Below are positions 1 through 6,262 of a stretch of DNA of 6,274 nt, one piece after another. The DNA is from Butyrivibrio sp. GTDB taxonomy: Bacteria > Bacillota_A > Clostridia > Lachnospirales > Lachnospiraceae. Under the pieces are notes generated by a model. The model made no database searches. It saw only the letters and a program-made list of their open reading frames with translations, and was not told the origin of the DNA. The stretch spans positions 1 through 6,274 of the forward strand of contig JAGOGF010000141.1 of the NCBI GenBank assembly GCA_017996845.1, read 5' to 3'. Position 1 is the stretch's first letter. Each line of letters opens with the position of its first letter. The translations under genes and the position numbers were made by a program.

Positions 1-23
1 TTTACATCTTTTTTCTTAGCCAT
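1..23 (-). CDS. oppD: Start of the next operon gene, probably peptide ABC transporter ATPase OppD (partial)
   Basis: Only the first seven complete codons are inside the window (MAKKKDV); the gene runs off the left edge. The start is supported by a clear Shine-Dalgarno sequence, AAGGAG at 35-30, six bases before the ATG. It begins 17 bp after the oppC stop, so it belongs to the same operon. Nothing in the seven residues identifies the protein. The name OppD rests only on the usual oppA-B-C-D-F gene order, in which an ATPase with Walker A/B motifs follows the two permeases. A different gene cannot be excluded. Confidence 0.6.
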
Positions 24-40
24 CGCAGTCTCCTTACACC

Positions 41-1771
41 TCAGCGTTTCATCTTAGGATCAAATGCATCTCTTAATCCATCACCGATAAAGTTGAATCC
101 CAGAACCGTCAACAGAATCAGCATTCCGGCAGGAATCCATACAAACCAGTAAGTAGACATGATATAAGAATCATTAACAGCATTAATAATATTTCCCCAG
201 GAAGCATATGGGTATTTAACCCCAAGACCCAGGAAACTAAGCGTCGCTTCTGTCAGAATAACATCTCCCAGGCCCATTGTGGCAACCACAATCAGCTGCG
301 GGATAACATTGGGAATCAGATGCATGAATATTCTGCGGTAAGTACTGATACCGGTTGCTTCAGCTGCAACCATGAATTCCTGTTCACGAAGCGATAAGAT
401 CTGCCCTCTGACCATACGCGCAATACTTGCCCAGCCTAACACACCCAATACAATACACAGGAAATAAATACGTATTTTCGGATCTACTTTCATTTTATCC
501 ATGATCGATCCCAGAATAATATAAAGCGGCATAGCGGGAATGCAATAAAATATATCAACGATTCGCATGATAATATTATCAACCCATCCACCAAAAAATC
601 CTGCAATACCACCAAGTATCACACCGATAAAAAGTTCAATAAAAATAACAACAAATCCGATCATAAGAGAAACACGTCCGCCAAACATCAGTCTGGTCAT
701 AATATCCATTCCGTTTCCATCAGTTCCGCAAAGATGCTTCAGCGAAGGAGATGAATAATTATCATTTAATTGTGTTTTCTGATAGTTTCGGATCACATAC
801 TGGGAATTCTTCTGCTCAAGTGTATATGTAATCTCTTTTCCATCTGCATCTTTAAAGGTAAACGCTTTCTCTTTTGCCGTGATGGCCTCTTCTGCCGCCT
901 CAATATATCCAACAGAAAGGAAGACGCCGCTTGTTGAAGAACTTACTGCAAAATGAGACATAAGCGCATACTGTTTGCCGGCTGCATCGCTGATAACAGC
1001 TCTGTCATTGGCTGCATCTATATCAATCGTATACTTATTGCCATCTGCCTGAAATGAAGACTGTGCAGCATTAAGTGCCTGCTCGGCCTGACATTTAAAG
1101 TCGTACGACAGCTCTGTCCCCTGTGCATAAACATTGAATACATATTTTGATGCAATTGCAAGCTCTCTGTCAGATGTTACAGTAATCGTTCTTCCTGAAA
1201 CCATGATCTGATAATGATTTCCATTTACTTCAAATTCTGTCTGTCCTGCATTATTGGCCTTTTCAAAAGCTGCCTTGACATCATCTGTAAAAGCAGCATC
1301 TGTATCTGCATATGTATAAAGTTTTCTCATATATGTTACATTTGCAACGATACCTGCTCCATATATTCTATAGAAATCATTACCAAGCTTTTCCAGGGTA
1401 TATGTCTGATCTTTTGCTTCAAAATTCTTTGCTTCATCATGGACTGCAAGAACAAACTTGGACTGTGCCATTTCTGAAAGTTTCTGTCCGTCTGCCATTG
1501 TGAATTTATAGTCTTCATTGTAGGAAGCACCGGCATAATCTGTCATCGTTTCTTTTACGGTACGGAATACCTGTGCCTCTCCATATGGAGACACTACTCC
1601 GCCAATAAAAGAAAAAATAAACATTGTGATAATGATAAATAAACCAATCATTGCAAGTCGGTTACGTAAAAATCTTTTCGCAACCAACATTCCCGGAGAT
1701 AATACCCTTACTCTGGATTCATCATCCAAAGCGCCCTGCCTGCCGTCTGCGTTATTCGTATTGTTCGACAT
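41..1771 (-). CDS. oppC: Peptide ABC transporter permease OppC with a large repeat-containing extracytoplasmic insert
   Basis: One of the two channel subunits of an Opp/Dpp-type peptide importer, in the cytoplasmic membrane. The N-terminus (residues 24-45, SPGMLVAKRFLRNRLAMIGL) is the typical OppC entry into membrane helix 1 (about 40-61). The permease core resumes at residue 346 with the family signature GTDGNGMD (349-356) and RLMFGGRVSL (360-369). Helices follow at about 370-394, 405-423, 434-453, 486-510 and 542-564. The EAA loop that docks on the ATPases is at about 468-488 (AAEATGISTYRRIFMHLIPN). OppC proteins are usually about 300 residues; this one is 576, and the excess is a segment at about 66-340 placed outside the membrane. 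The usual GRD of the signature is GMD here. The gene lies 21 bp after oppB. The ribosome site is modest (GAAGGGTGG, 1792-1784), with a somewhat long spacing. Family assignment is firm; the role of the insert is unknown. Confidence 0.95.
   Translation of the reverse strand: MSNNTNNADGRQGALDDESRVRVLSPGMLVAKRFLRNRLAMIGLFIIITMFIFSFIGGVVSPYGEAQVFRTVKETMTDYAGASYNEDYKFTMADGQKLSEMAQSKFVLAVHDEAKNFEAKDQTYTLEKLGNDFYRIYGAGIVANVTYMRKLYTYADTDAAFTDDVKAAFEKANNAGQTEFEVNGNHYQIMVSGRTITVTSDRELAIASKYVFNVYAQGTELSYDFKCQAEQALNAAQSSFQADGNKYTIDIDAANDRAVISDAAGKQYALMSHFAVSSSTSGVFLSVGYIEAAEEAITAKEKAFTFKDADGKEITYTLEQKNSQYVIRNYQKTQLNDNYSSPSLKHLCGTDGNGMDIMTRLMFGGRVSLMIGFVVIFIELFIGVILGGIAGFFGGWVDNIIMRIVDIFYCIPAMPLYIILGSIMDKMKVDPKIRIYFLCIVLGVLGWASIARMVRGQILSLREQEFMVAAEATGISTYRRIFMHLIPNVIPQLIVVATMGLGDVILTEATLSFLGLGVKYPYASWGNIINAVNDSYIMSTYWFVWIPAGMLILLTVLGFNFIGDGLRDAFDPKMKR
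764..1462 (-). repeat. Four divergent 60-64-residue repeats coded inside oppC (OppC residues about 104-336)
   Basis: Reading the OppC insert, the pattern F-x3-(D/N)-(G)-(N)-x-Y-(T/Q)-(I/L) recurs. The leading Phe is at 117, 180, 240 and 304, a spacing of 63, 60 and 64 residues. Clear instances are FEVNGNHYQI (180-189) and FQADGNKYTI (240-249). FEAKDQTYTL (117-126) is more diverged, and the last copy, starting at F304, has a small insertion before TYTL (315-318). Each core is preceded by an Ala/Glu-rich helix-like stretch (AAFEKANNAG 167-176, AEQALNAAQ 229-237, AAEEAITAKE 292-301). Between cores lie aromatic strand-like stretches (KYVFNVY 209-215). This suggests tandem small alpha+beta modules outside the membrane. 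The alignment was made by eye and the copies are divergent; no known domain was recognised. Confidence 0.65.
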
Positions 1772-1792
1772 AATAATTCTGGACCACCCTTC

Positions 1793-2779
1793 TTAATTTA
1801 TACGTACACGCGGATCAACAACCGCATACAGAACATCTGCCAGCAAGTTTCCAAGAAGCGACAATACCGCAATGAATACAAGATAGAACATAGAGAATGG
1901 AATATCACCCTGTGTCATACACTGATATCCGGTGTACCCGATTCCCGGAATCTGAAACAGCGTCTCTGTAATAAGCGCTCCGCCAAATAATCCCGGAAGA
2001 GATCCGCCAATAATCGTAATAATCGGAATCAGCGTATTGCGAAATGCATGATGGTAGATTACTCTGTGCTCTGAAAGTCCTTTTGCTCTGGCCGTTCTGA
2101 TATAATCCGAATTCAGAACTTCAAGCATATTCGTTCTGGTATATCGCATCATGGATCCCATGCTGACAATTGTCAAAGTCAGGATAGGGAGTATCATATG
2201 TTTGCAAATATCAAGAAACTGCATAAACGGTCCATATGTCTCATGATTTCTTCCAACAATTCCGTATAAATCAAACCAGCCCAATTTCACAGAGAAAATA
2301 TACTTCAAAATTGTTGCAAAGAAAAAGCTGGGAAGTGAAATACCGATCAATGCAATTACTGTTACTGCATAATCTGTATGACTGTACTGTTTTCTGGCAG
2401 AAATAATCCCAAGTGGAATGGCAATCGCATATTCCAGAATGGAAGCACATAATGCTAAAGCAAAAGAATACCAGATTACCTGTTTGAATTTTGTCAGAAC
2501 CGGGACATTCCAATACCATGAATCTCCAAAGTTTCCGCGCACTGCCTGTCCCAGCCAGTGAATATAACCCGGAACGATACCAACATCCAGCCCGTATGCT
2601 TTATTAAGCTGATCCAACCACTCCTGATAGCTCTTGGCCCCCGGCTTCTGAGACATCTGTCTCGCCAGAGATTCCACATAGGAAGATGGCATACAGCGCA
2701 TGATGGAATAAATGATCAACGCAACGAAAAACAGGATGATCAAACTGATTCCAAGCCTTTTTAAAATGTATTTTCTCAT
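1793..2779 (-). CDS. oppB: Peptide ABC transporter permease OppB
   Basis: The second channel subunit of the importer, 328 residues, which is normal for OppB/DppB. The start chosen gives MRKYILKRLGISLIILFF, the classic OppB N-terminus leading into helix 1 (about 11-29). It has AGGAGAG about seven bases upstream. The in-frame ATG at 2797 would add six residues, but it sits beside that ribosome site and has none of its own. After an extracytoplasmic segment with GLDVGIVPGYIHWLGQAVRGNFGDS (about 63-87; typical Y/W-GNFG-S motif) there are helices at about 103-125, 138-163, 195-212, 252-275 and 296-320. The EAA loop that contacts the ATPase is at 225-250 (DYIRTARAKGLSEHRVIYHH). The C-terminus ends with VDPRVRIN, as usual in the family. 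OppB, unlike OppA and OppC, shows no large insertion. It is separated from oppA by 156 bp containing RNA hairpins. Confidence 0.95.
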   Translation of the reverse strand: MRKYILKRLGISLIILFFVALIIYSIMRCMPSSYVESLARQMSQKPGAKSYQEWLDQLNKAYGLDVGIVPGYIHWLGQAVRGNFGDSWYWNVPVLTKFKQVIWYSFALALCASILEYAIAIPLGIISARKQYSHTDYAVTVIALIGISLPSFFFATILKYIFSVKLGWFDLYGIVGRNHETYGPFMQFLDICKHMILPILTLTIVSMGSMMRYTRTNMLEVLNSDYIRTARAKGLSEHRVIYHHAFRNTLIPIITIIGGSLPGLFGGALITETLFQIPGIGYTGYQCMTQGDIPFSMFYLVFIAVLSLLGNLLADVLYAVVDPRVRIN

Positions 2780-2785
2780 ATCTAT

Positions 2786-2793
2786 ACTCTCCT
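2786..2793 (-). promoter_or_regulatory. Ribosome binding site that fixes the oppB start
   Basis: On the minus strand AGGAGAGT precedes the ATG at 2779 with normal spacing. It overlaps or abuts the alternative upstream ATG at 2797-2795, which therefore is unlikely to be used. Confidence 0.85.
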
Positions 2794-2802
2794 GCATATT
2801 AC

Positions 2803-2822
2803 TTCAGATAGTTTTATCTGAA
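2803..2822 (-). promoter_or_regulatory. Small hairpin just before the oppB ribosome site, exclusive with the larger hairpin
   Basis: TTCAGATA and TATCTGAA are perfect 8-bp complements around a four-base loop, ending ten bases before the oppB Shine-Dalgarno sequence. Its first arm (2822-2815 in transcript order) is also the end of the 3' arm of the 2814-2860 hairpin, so both cannot form at once. This is the layout of an alternative-structure switch, but no ligand-binding leader or known riboswitch is recognised. Confidence 0.5.
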
Positions 2823-2860
2823 ATGAAAACAGAAAAAATTTCTGCCCTCATTTCAGACAA
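2814..2860 (-). promoter_or_regulatory. Long RNA hairpin between oppA and oppB
   Basis: In the minus-strand transcript TCTGAAATGA (2857-2848) pairs with TCATTTCAGA (2826-2817), and CAGAAA pairs with TTTCTG around a three-base loop. The GGG/UUU between the two stems can form three G-U pairs. One further G-U and two A-U pairs extend the base, giving about 22 bp in all. On the other strand these G-U pairs would be C-A mismatches, so the fold suits the opp mRNA. No U-run follows, so it is not a plain terminator. Protection or processing of the oppA 3' end, or damping of oppB, is inferred. Confidence 0.6.
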
Positions 2861-2865
2861 GGAAA

Positions 2866-2889
2866 GAACCCACAAAAGCAGGTGGGTTC
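2866..2889 (-). terminator. Terminator-like hairpin (probably leaky) downstream of oppA
   Basis: GAACCCAC and GTGGGTTC form a perfect 8-bp stem with an eight-base loop, 46 bp after the oppA stop. On the minus strand it is followed by TTTCCTTGTCT, a U-rich but interrupted tail. That makes it a candidate weak intrinsic terminator which would end part of the transcripts after oppA and let the rest continue into oppBC. On the plus strand the stem is followed by CTCC, so it is not a terminator in that direction. Confidence 0.6.
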
Positions 2890-2935
2890 CTCCTGAAACA
2901 CATTGTGTCTTGTCTGCACATCACGATGTCAAAAT

Positions 2936-5275
2936 TCAATTCATAGAAATATTCTGAATTTCATCTCTCCATCCATAATAAGCGGTCTGGTCTTTTGGCA
3001 TGGAATCCGTGCTGACACGTTCAACGGAATAAATTGTGCAGTTCTGTCTCTGGTAAATCGGAATTTCAACAGCCCAGTCGAGAATTGTATCCAGACACTG
3101 TTTGTAAAGCTGCTTTCTGTATTCCTGATCATCACTTGTTCTGGCTTCCATGATCATATCATCCAGATCGGAGTCTGCAATATTATAATGGTTGGAATTT
3201 GTACCACCCTTACCTACTGCATTACTTGAATAATATACCTGGTACATATCCGGATCAGGAGTTGCCTGCCATGCTGCACACCACAACTGATTGGTGTTGG
3301 CATCCAGTACATCCCACATGGTGGCACTATCAGCCAGATCATTGATATCCAGTGTAAAACCAAGTTCTCCAAGTGCTGCCTTTGCATCTGTCAGAATACC
3401 ATATGACGGATGGTCACCATTTCCGCCTCCGCCAATCATGATCTCAGCTTCCACCGGTGCGCCTTTGGGGGCTTCTGTAATCTTGTCACCGGATACCGTA
3501 TATCCGGCTGCAGCAAAATATCCAAGCGCTGCCTTCTTTGCTGCTGCATACTTATCATCTGCAGACATACCTTCTGTATAAATCGGATTGCCATCTACAT
3601 CTGTTGAGTATGCAACCTGATATCCGTCATCTGATTTCTGCGGAGATGCCCATGAAACACTTGAAATCGGATAATTAATTACAGTTGCTGCATCACCATA
3701 ATAAGTATTGATATTTACATCGCGATATACTGAAATAATGGTAGCAAGTGCTTTTCTGAGATTCTTTGATGCTTCGGAGTCACTCTTATCACCAACGCGG
3801 ATCAGGTCAGCATTGATTCCGATATAACCATATCCAAGATAATCAATTGTATCAGTTCCGATCTTATCTCCGGTTAATTCGCCATTGGAATTAATTCCTT
3901 TAATCTGATCAAAAGCGTCTTTTGAACCGGATGCTTCCACCATATCAATTGTTCCCTGCTGAACGCCCGGAATATTATCTGCCTGCTGTGTTTCCTTGCA
4001 CTGCAGATTCTTAACTTTTGGAGCACCTGCAAAGTACTTGTCATTTGCAGTCATGTAAACAACTTTATTTTCATATTTATCAAACTTGTATGGGCCATAG
4101 CCAAGCGGCTGTGTCGTCTTTTCACGAAGAGACGAAAGATCTCCTCTTTTAAAACCAAACTTATTATTGTCATAATCATACTGGCTCTTATCACCATAAT
4201 AATGAAGTGCACCAAGATTAATGCCAAGAGAATATATCGTTGTTGCATCATAGCCGTCTGTTGTAACGGTTATTTCATGATCATTAACCTTCTTGATTCC
4301 TTCGATATTCGGAACTTCCTCGCCTTCACCGGCAGCCCTCTTCTTTTCTACCAGATAAGTCTGCGCTGTATTGTATGCGTCCTTATCCAGATAGCTTGCA
4401 TCACCATAGTTTGTGGCAAGTGTTTGGTAATCTGTTCCATAAAGTTTTGCCGTATCCGCAATAATGGTATCAAAATCTTTTCCGTCTGCAGAATACTTTT
4501 TATCCATCGGAATAGCATACAATGCTGCAAACAGTTCTTCTGCTGTCTTTACCTTATAGGTATCCTTAAGGGAATCCAGATTATCCTTGCAAAACTGCGA
4601 CTCTGACTGTAAAAGCGGAGTAACAACCTCTGACGTGATCTTGGAAGCCAGATCATCCGGCATATCCTTCAGTGCCTTACTGATATCATCATCCGTGATT
4701 GAATCAGCCACGGTAGAATTCGCCCGATAATTCTTCATTCCCTTGATCGGAAGAGAATAAATGGAAGCGGATCCATCATAATCTGTGTCTGCCAAAACAT
4801 AATAAGTAAAAATCAAATCATCAGCTGTAACGGGTTCTCCATCGCTGAAGGCTGCATCCTCACGCAATTTAATATCATATACGGTTTCCTTCTTTGTATC
4901 ATCTTTATTTACTGATACATCTGCAAGGCTGCTATAGGTATAATCTGTTCCATTATAAGAACGTGTTTCACCCTCAATTCCCTTATTAACAATCTGTCCC
5001 TGTCTGTCCACGCCATAAATCATTGGACATACAAGCGACATAACATGTGTATCCGGCACCGTCGTTGCAAAAAACGGGCTGAATTTCTGTGAAAACGGAT
5101 CTTCTCCAATGACAAGCGGTGTATCAGAAACGCTTTCCGATTTGCTGCTGCCGGATATCTGATCCGCAGACGCTCCTGTAGCTGATTTGGTACTGGCACT
5201 GCCGCAAGCTGTCATGGAAATAGCCATTGCACCGGCCAAACCGAGAGACAGCACTCTTGTAAATCTCTTTTTCAT
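2936..5275 (-). CDS. oppA: Oligopeptide-binding lipoprotein OppA (family 5 solute-binding protein), enlarged
   Basis: The extracytoplasmic binding subunit that captures peptide and delivers it to OppB/OppC. The start at 5275 has AAGGAG seven bases upstream and gives a lipoprotein signal: MKKRFTRVLS, a hydrophobic core, then MTAC with the lipidated Cys at 24, followed by a Ser/Ala/Thr-rich linker (25-52). Family 5 features follow. FSPFFATTVPDTHV (65-78) and the signature FSDGEPVTADDLIFTYYVL (143-161) lie in the N-terminal part. LGYGPYKFDKYENKVVYMTANDKYF (391-415) is the usual central block. The C-terminal part has WCAAWQATPDPDMYQVYYSS (665-684), D703, and AVEIPIYQRQN (735-745). At 779 residues it is well above the usual 500-600. 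The extra is mainly an acidic, helix-like segment at about 185-320 between the signature lobe and IEGIKKVNDHEITV. Peptide binding is inferred from the family; a preferred substrate cannot be read from the sequence. An upstream in-frame ATG at 5311 is rejected, as it would bury the signal peptide. Confidence 0.95.
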   Translation of the reverse strand: MKKRFTRVLSLGLAGAMAISMTACGSASTKSATGASADQISGSSKSESVSDTPLVIGEDPFSQKFSPFFATTVPDTHVMSLVCPMIYGVDRQGQIVNKGIEGETRSYNGTDYTYSSLADVSVNKDDTKKETVYDIKLREDAAFSDGEPVTADDLIFTYYVLADTDYDGSASIYSLPIKGMKNYRANSTVADSITDDDISKALKDMPDDLASKITSEVVTPLLQSESQFCKDNLDSLKDTYKVKTAEELFAALYAIPMDKKYSADGKDFDTIIADTAKLYGTDYQTLATNYGDASYLDKDAYNTAQTYLVEKKRAAGEGEEVPNIEGIKKVNDHEITVTTDGYDATTIYSLGINLGALHYYGDKSQYDYDNNKFGFKRGDLSSLREKTTQPLGYGPYKFDKYENKVVYMTANDKYFAGAPKVKNLQCKETQQADNIPGVQQGTIDMVEASGSKDAFDQIKGINSNGELTGDKIGTDTIDYLGYGYIGINADLIRVGDKSDSEASKNLRKALATIISVYRDVNINTYYGDAATVINYPISSVSWASPQKSDDGYQVAYSTDVDGNPIYTEGMSADDKYAAAKKAALGYFAAAGYTVSGDKITEAPKGAPVEAEIMIGGGGNGDHPSYGILTDAKAALGELGFTLDINDLADSATMWDVLDANTNQLWCAAWQATPDPDMYQVYYSSNAVGKGGTNSNHYNIADSDLDDMIMEARTSDDQEYRKQLYKQCLDTILDWAVEIPIYQRQNCTIYSVERVSTDSMPKDQTAYYGWRDEIQNISMN

Positions 5276-5280
5276 AAGTC

Positions 5281-5288
5281 CTCTCCTT
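5281..5288 (-). promoter_or_regulatory. Ribosome binding site that fixes the oppA start
   Basis: AAGGAGAG on the minus strand with AAGGAG seven bases before the ATG at 5275, which also opens a textbook lipoprotein signal peptide. The longer reading from 5311 has no such site and its start codon falls inside a hairpin. Confidence 0.9.
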
Positions 5289-5300
5289 ATATCTTTTATG

Positions 5301-5325
5301 TTCAACAGCATATGTGCTGATTGAA
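5301..5325 (-). promoter_or_regulatory. Small hairpin in the gap before oppA
   Basis: TTCAA-T-CAGCA, loop CATA, TGCTG-TTGAA: a ten-pair stem with one bulged base in the 57-bp gap between the membrane-protein gene and oppA. It is not followed by a U-run (CATAAAAGAT follows), so it is a poor terminator. It may be a processing site or chance. No convincing separate promoter for oppA was seen in this gap. Confidence 0.35.
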
Positions 5326-5332
5326 TCCAAAT

Positions 5333-5875
5333 TCATTCTGCCTTCACACTATTCAAAGCCTCTTTGTTGCTCTGAAAATAGTAAACAGCAAATATAAATA
5401 AAGTAATCTCTGCAAGCAAAAAAATAATATCACCAGGCAGCTGTATCTGATTTCTTGCTGCTATCATAAATGTGATATCACAAATCAGTGTTACCGCGCT
5501 CAAAAAACCTGTCATGATTGAACTTCTGGCCGTACGTCCAATGCTCTTCTCATACTGTGCTTCTTCTAATAATTCATCCATTTTATATATCGCAAAGCTG
5601 CCCATTATAAAATATGCAATGGAAATGAAACTGACCACGTACGGAATAGTAACCCAGAAATTCCTACCGGCACCGGAACTGCAAATTCCGGCAATCAGAA
5701 ACATCAAAAGGCACCCCATTGAAAATAAAATACTTTTCTTTTCCAGTTCACGCTTCTGCAATGCTGTTAATGGGTTTCTATAATATTTTCCGGTGTAGAC
5801 CAGCTGTACGGAAGCATTCCCCTTTTCATCTGTAACATCTTTGTACTCATAATTTTTTCGATATTTTTCTATCAT
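5333..5875 (-). CDS. Small four-helix membrane protein of unknown function, first clear gene of the opp operon
   Basis: I do not recognise this 180-residue protein. It has a polar N-terminal part (1-48; charged, with a strand-like VQLVYTGKYY at 23-32). Hydrophobic helices follow at about 49-66, 75-96, 118-139 and 148-167, with a short tail rich in charged residues. A charged, helix-like stretch (about 97-115, KMDELLEEAQYEKSIGRTAR) joins helices 2 and 3 and should face the cytoplasm. No enzyme motif, ATP-binding site or transporter signature is visible. It lies downstream of a strong promoter, 57 bp before oppA on the same strand, so co-transcription and an accessory role in peptide uptake are plausible but inferred. 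Its ATG has only a weak upstream GGGGAT some 15 bases away. It follows a TAG six bases upstream that closes an in-frame stretch, so translation may depend on coupling. It could also be an unrelated gene sharing the promoter. Confidence 0.8.
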   Translation of the reverse strand: MIEKYRKNYEYKDVTDEKGNASVQLVYTGKYYRNPLTALQKRELEKKSILFSMGCLLMFLIAGICSSGAGRNFWVTIPYVVSFISIAYFIMGSFAIYKMDELLEEAQYEKSIGRTARSSIMTGFLSAVTLICDITFMIAARNQIQLPGDIIFLLAEITLFIFAVYYFQSNKEALNSVKAE

Positions 5876-5881
5876 ATTGAT

Positions 5882-5977
5882 CTATGCCATATCCCCATAT
5901 TCATGTATACAATGGTTATAAAAAAAGCGTGCCTGCTCAACATCTTTCTGATCACTATCCGTCACACAAATATACAT
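5882..5977 (-). CDS. Possible 31-codon leader ORF in frame with the membrane-protein gene
   Basis: ATG at 5977 opens 31 codons (MYICVTDSDQKDVEQARFFY, then 11 more residues) ending in TAG at 5884-5882. Six bases later, in the same frame, is the ATG of the 180-residue membrane protein. The predicted transcript start (about 5979) is almost at this ATG and there is no ribosome site, so if translated it would be leaderless or initiated unusually. A stretch this short can be open by chance. It could be a coupled leader peptide, the remnant of an N-terminal extension cut by a stop, or nothing. Confidence 0.2.
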   Translation of the reverse strand: MYICVTDSDQKDVEQARFFYNHCIHEYGDMA

Positions 5978-5985
5978 ACTTTGAA

Positions 5986-6014
5986 AATATAGCGTATTTC
6001 TGCCATTGTGTCAA
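5986..6014 (-). promoter_or_regulatory. SigA-type promoter of the operon
   Basis: On the minus strand a perfect -35 TTGACA (6014-6009) is separated by exactly 17 bp from a -10 TATATT (5991-5986, five of six matches to TATAAT). Predicted transcription start is about 5980-5979, roughly 100 bases before the membrane-protein ATG. No comparable promoter was found before oppA, oppB or oppC, so it probably drives the whole operon. Confidence 0.8.
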
Positions 6015-6052
6015 GAACATGCAAACAGATGTCTTTGTGATGCGGACATTTT

Positions 6053-6068
6053 GTGAATTTTTATGCAC
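6053..6068. promoter_or_regulatory. ArgR/AhrC-box-like palindrome upstream of the promoter
   Basis: The minus strand reads TGCATAAAAATTCA (6067-6054), one base off the imperfect palindrome TGAATAAAAATTCA that resembles arginine-repressor boxes, with flanking G/C making GTG...CAC ends. Its centre is about 80 bp upstream of the predicted start. The region is AT-rich, so a chance match is possible, and no regulator gene is in the window. Confidence 0.25.
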
Positions 6069-6084
6069 CTTTAAAAGTATATAA

Positions 6085-6131
6085 ATTTATAGAAGATATT
6101 AATCACAGCCACTAGTTTCCCTTCTATAAAT
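6085..6131. repeat. 11-bp perfect inverted repeat upstream of the promoter
   Basis: ATTTATAGAAG (6085-6095) and CTTCTATAAAT (6121-6131) are exact complements separated by 25 bp. They lie about 70-120 bp upstream of the -35 box. The left arm overlaps a TATAAATTTATA palindrome (6080-6091). Two half-sites of a regulator are possible; no protein is known for it. Confidence 0.45.
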
Positions 6132-6230
6132 GAATGTTTCTCGAGGTTTACGTAATGTTATCTTTTTATCTTTTTTGTGAATAACAGTACATAAATAGTC
6201 AGATAATATAAATAAATATTAATTTTGCAC

Positions 6231-6262
6231 TTTTTTTGTCTTTTTTCGCTTTTTTTCGTTTT
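6231..6262. other. Phased A-tracts (probable curved DNA) at the right edge
   Basis: On the plus strand T-runs of 7, 6, 7 and 4 bases (6231-6237, 6241-6246, 6250-6256, 6259-6262) are separated by GTC, CGC and CG. The first three centres are about 9.5 bp apart, close to one helical turn, the arrangement known to bend DNA. It could be an upstream architectural element of this operon or belong to whatever lies to the right. Confidence 0.4.

Noticed and set aside
752..1576. OppC insert as a separate gene or a frameshift fusion
   Set aside because: The reading frame is continuous through both junctions, with the permease motifs intact on each side, so it is a true insertion within one protein.
2780..2797. 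Upstream start adding six residues to OppB
   Set aside because: It overlaps the ribosome site of the better start at 2779 and has no site of its own.
4202..4606. Plus-strand open frame of 134 codons antisense to oppA
   Set aside because: It lies wholly inside the well-supported oppA gene on the opposite strand, is Cys/Ile-rich in the manner of shadow frames, and has no start signals.
5276..5311. Upstream start adding 12 residues to OppA
   Set aside because: The added residues precede a perfect lipoprotein signal, the start codon is in a hairpin, and the strong ribosome site serves the downstream ATG at 5275.
5921..5940. Alternative promoter TTGAGC...TATAAC ahead of the membrane-protein gene
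   Set aside because: Spacing is only 14 bp and the -35 match is weaker than the TTGACA/TATATT pair with 17-bp spacing upstream.
5884..6084. Plus-strand open frame of 66 codons in the upstream region
   Set aside because: No ribosome site, no recognisable protein character, and it runs antisense across the operon promoter and leader.
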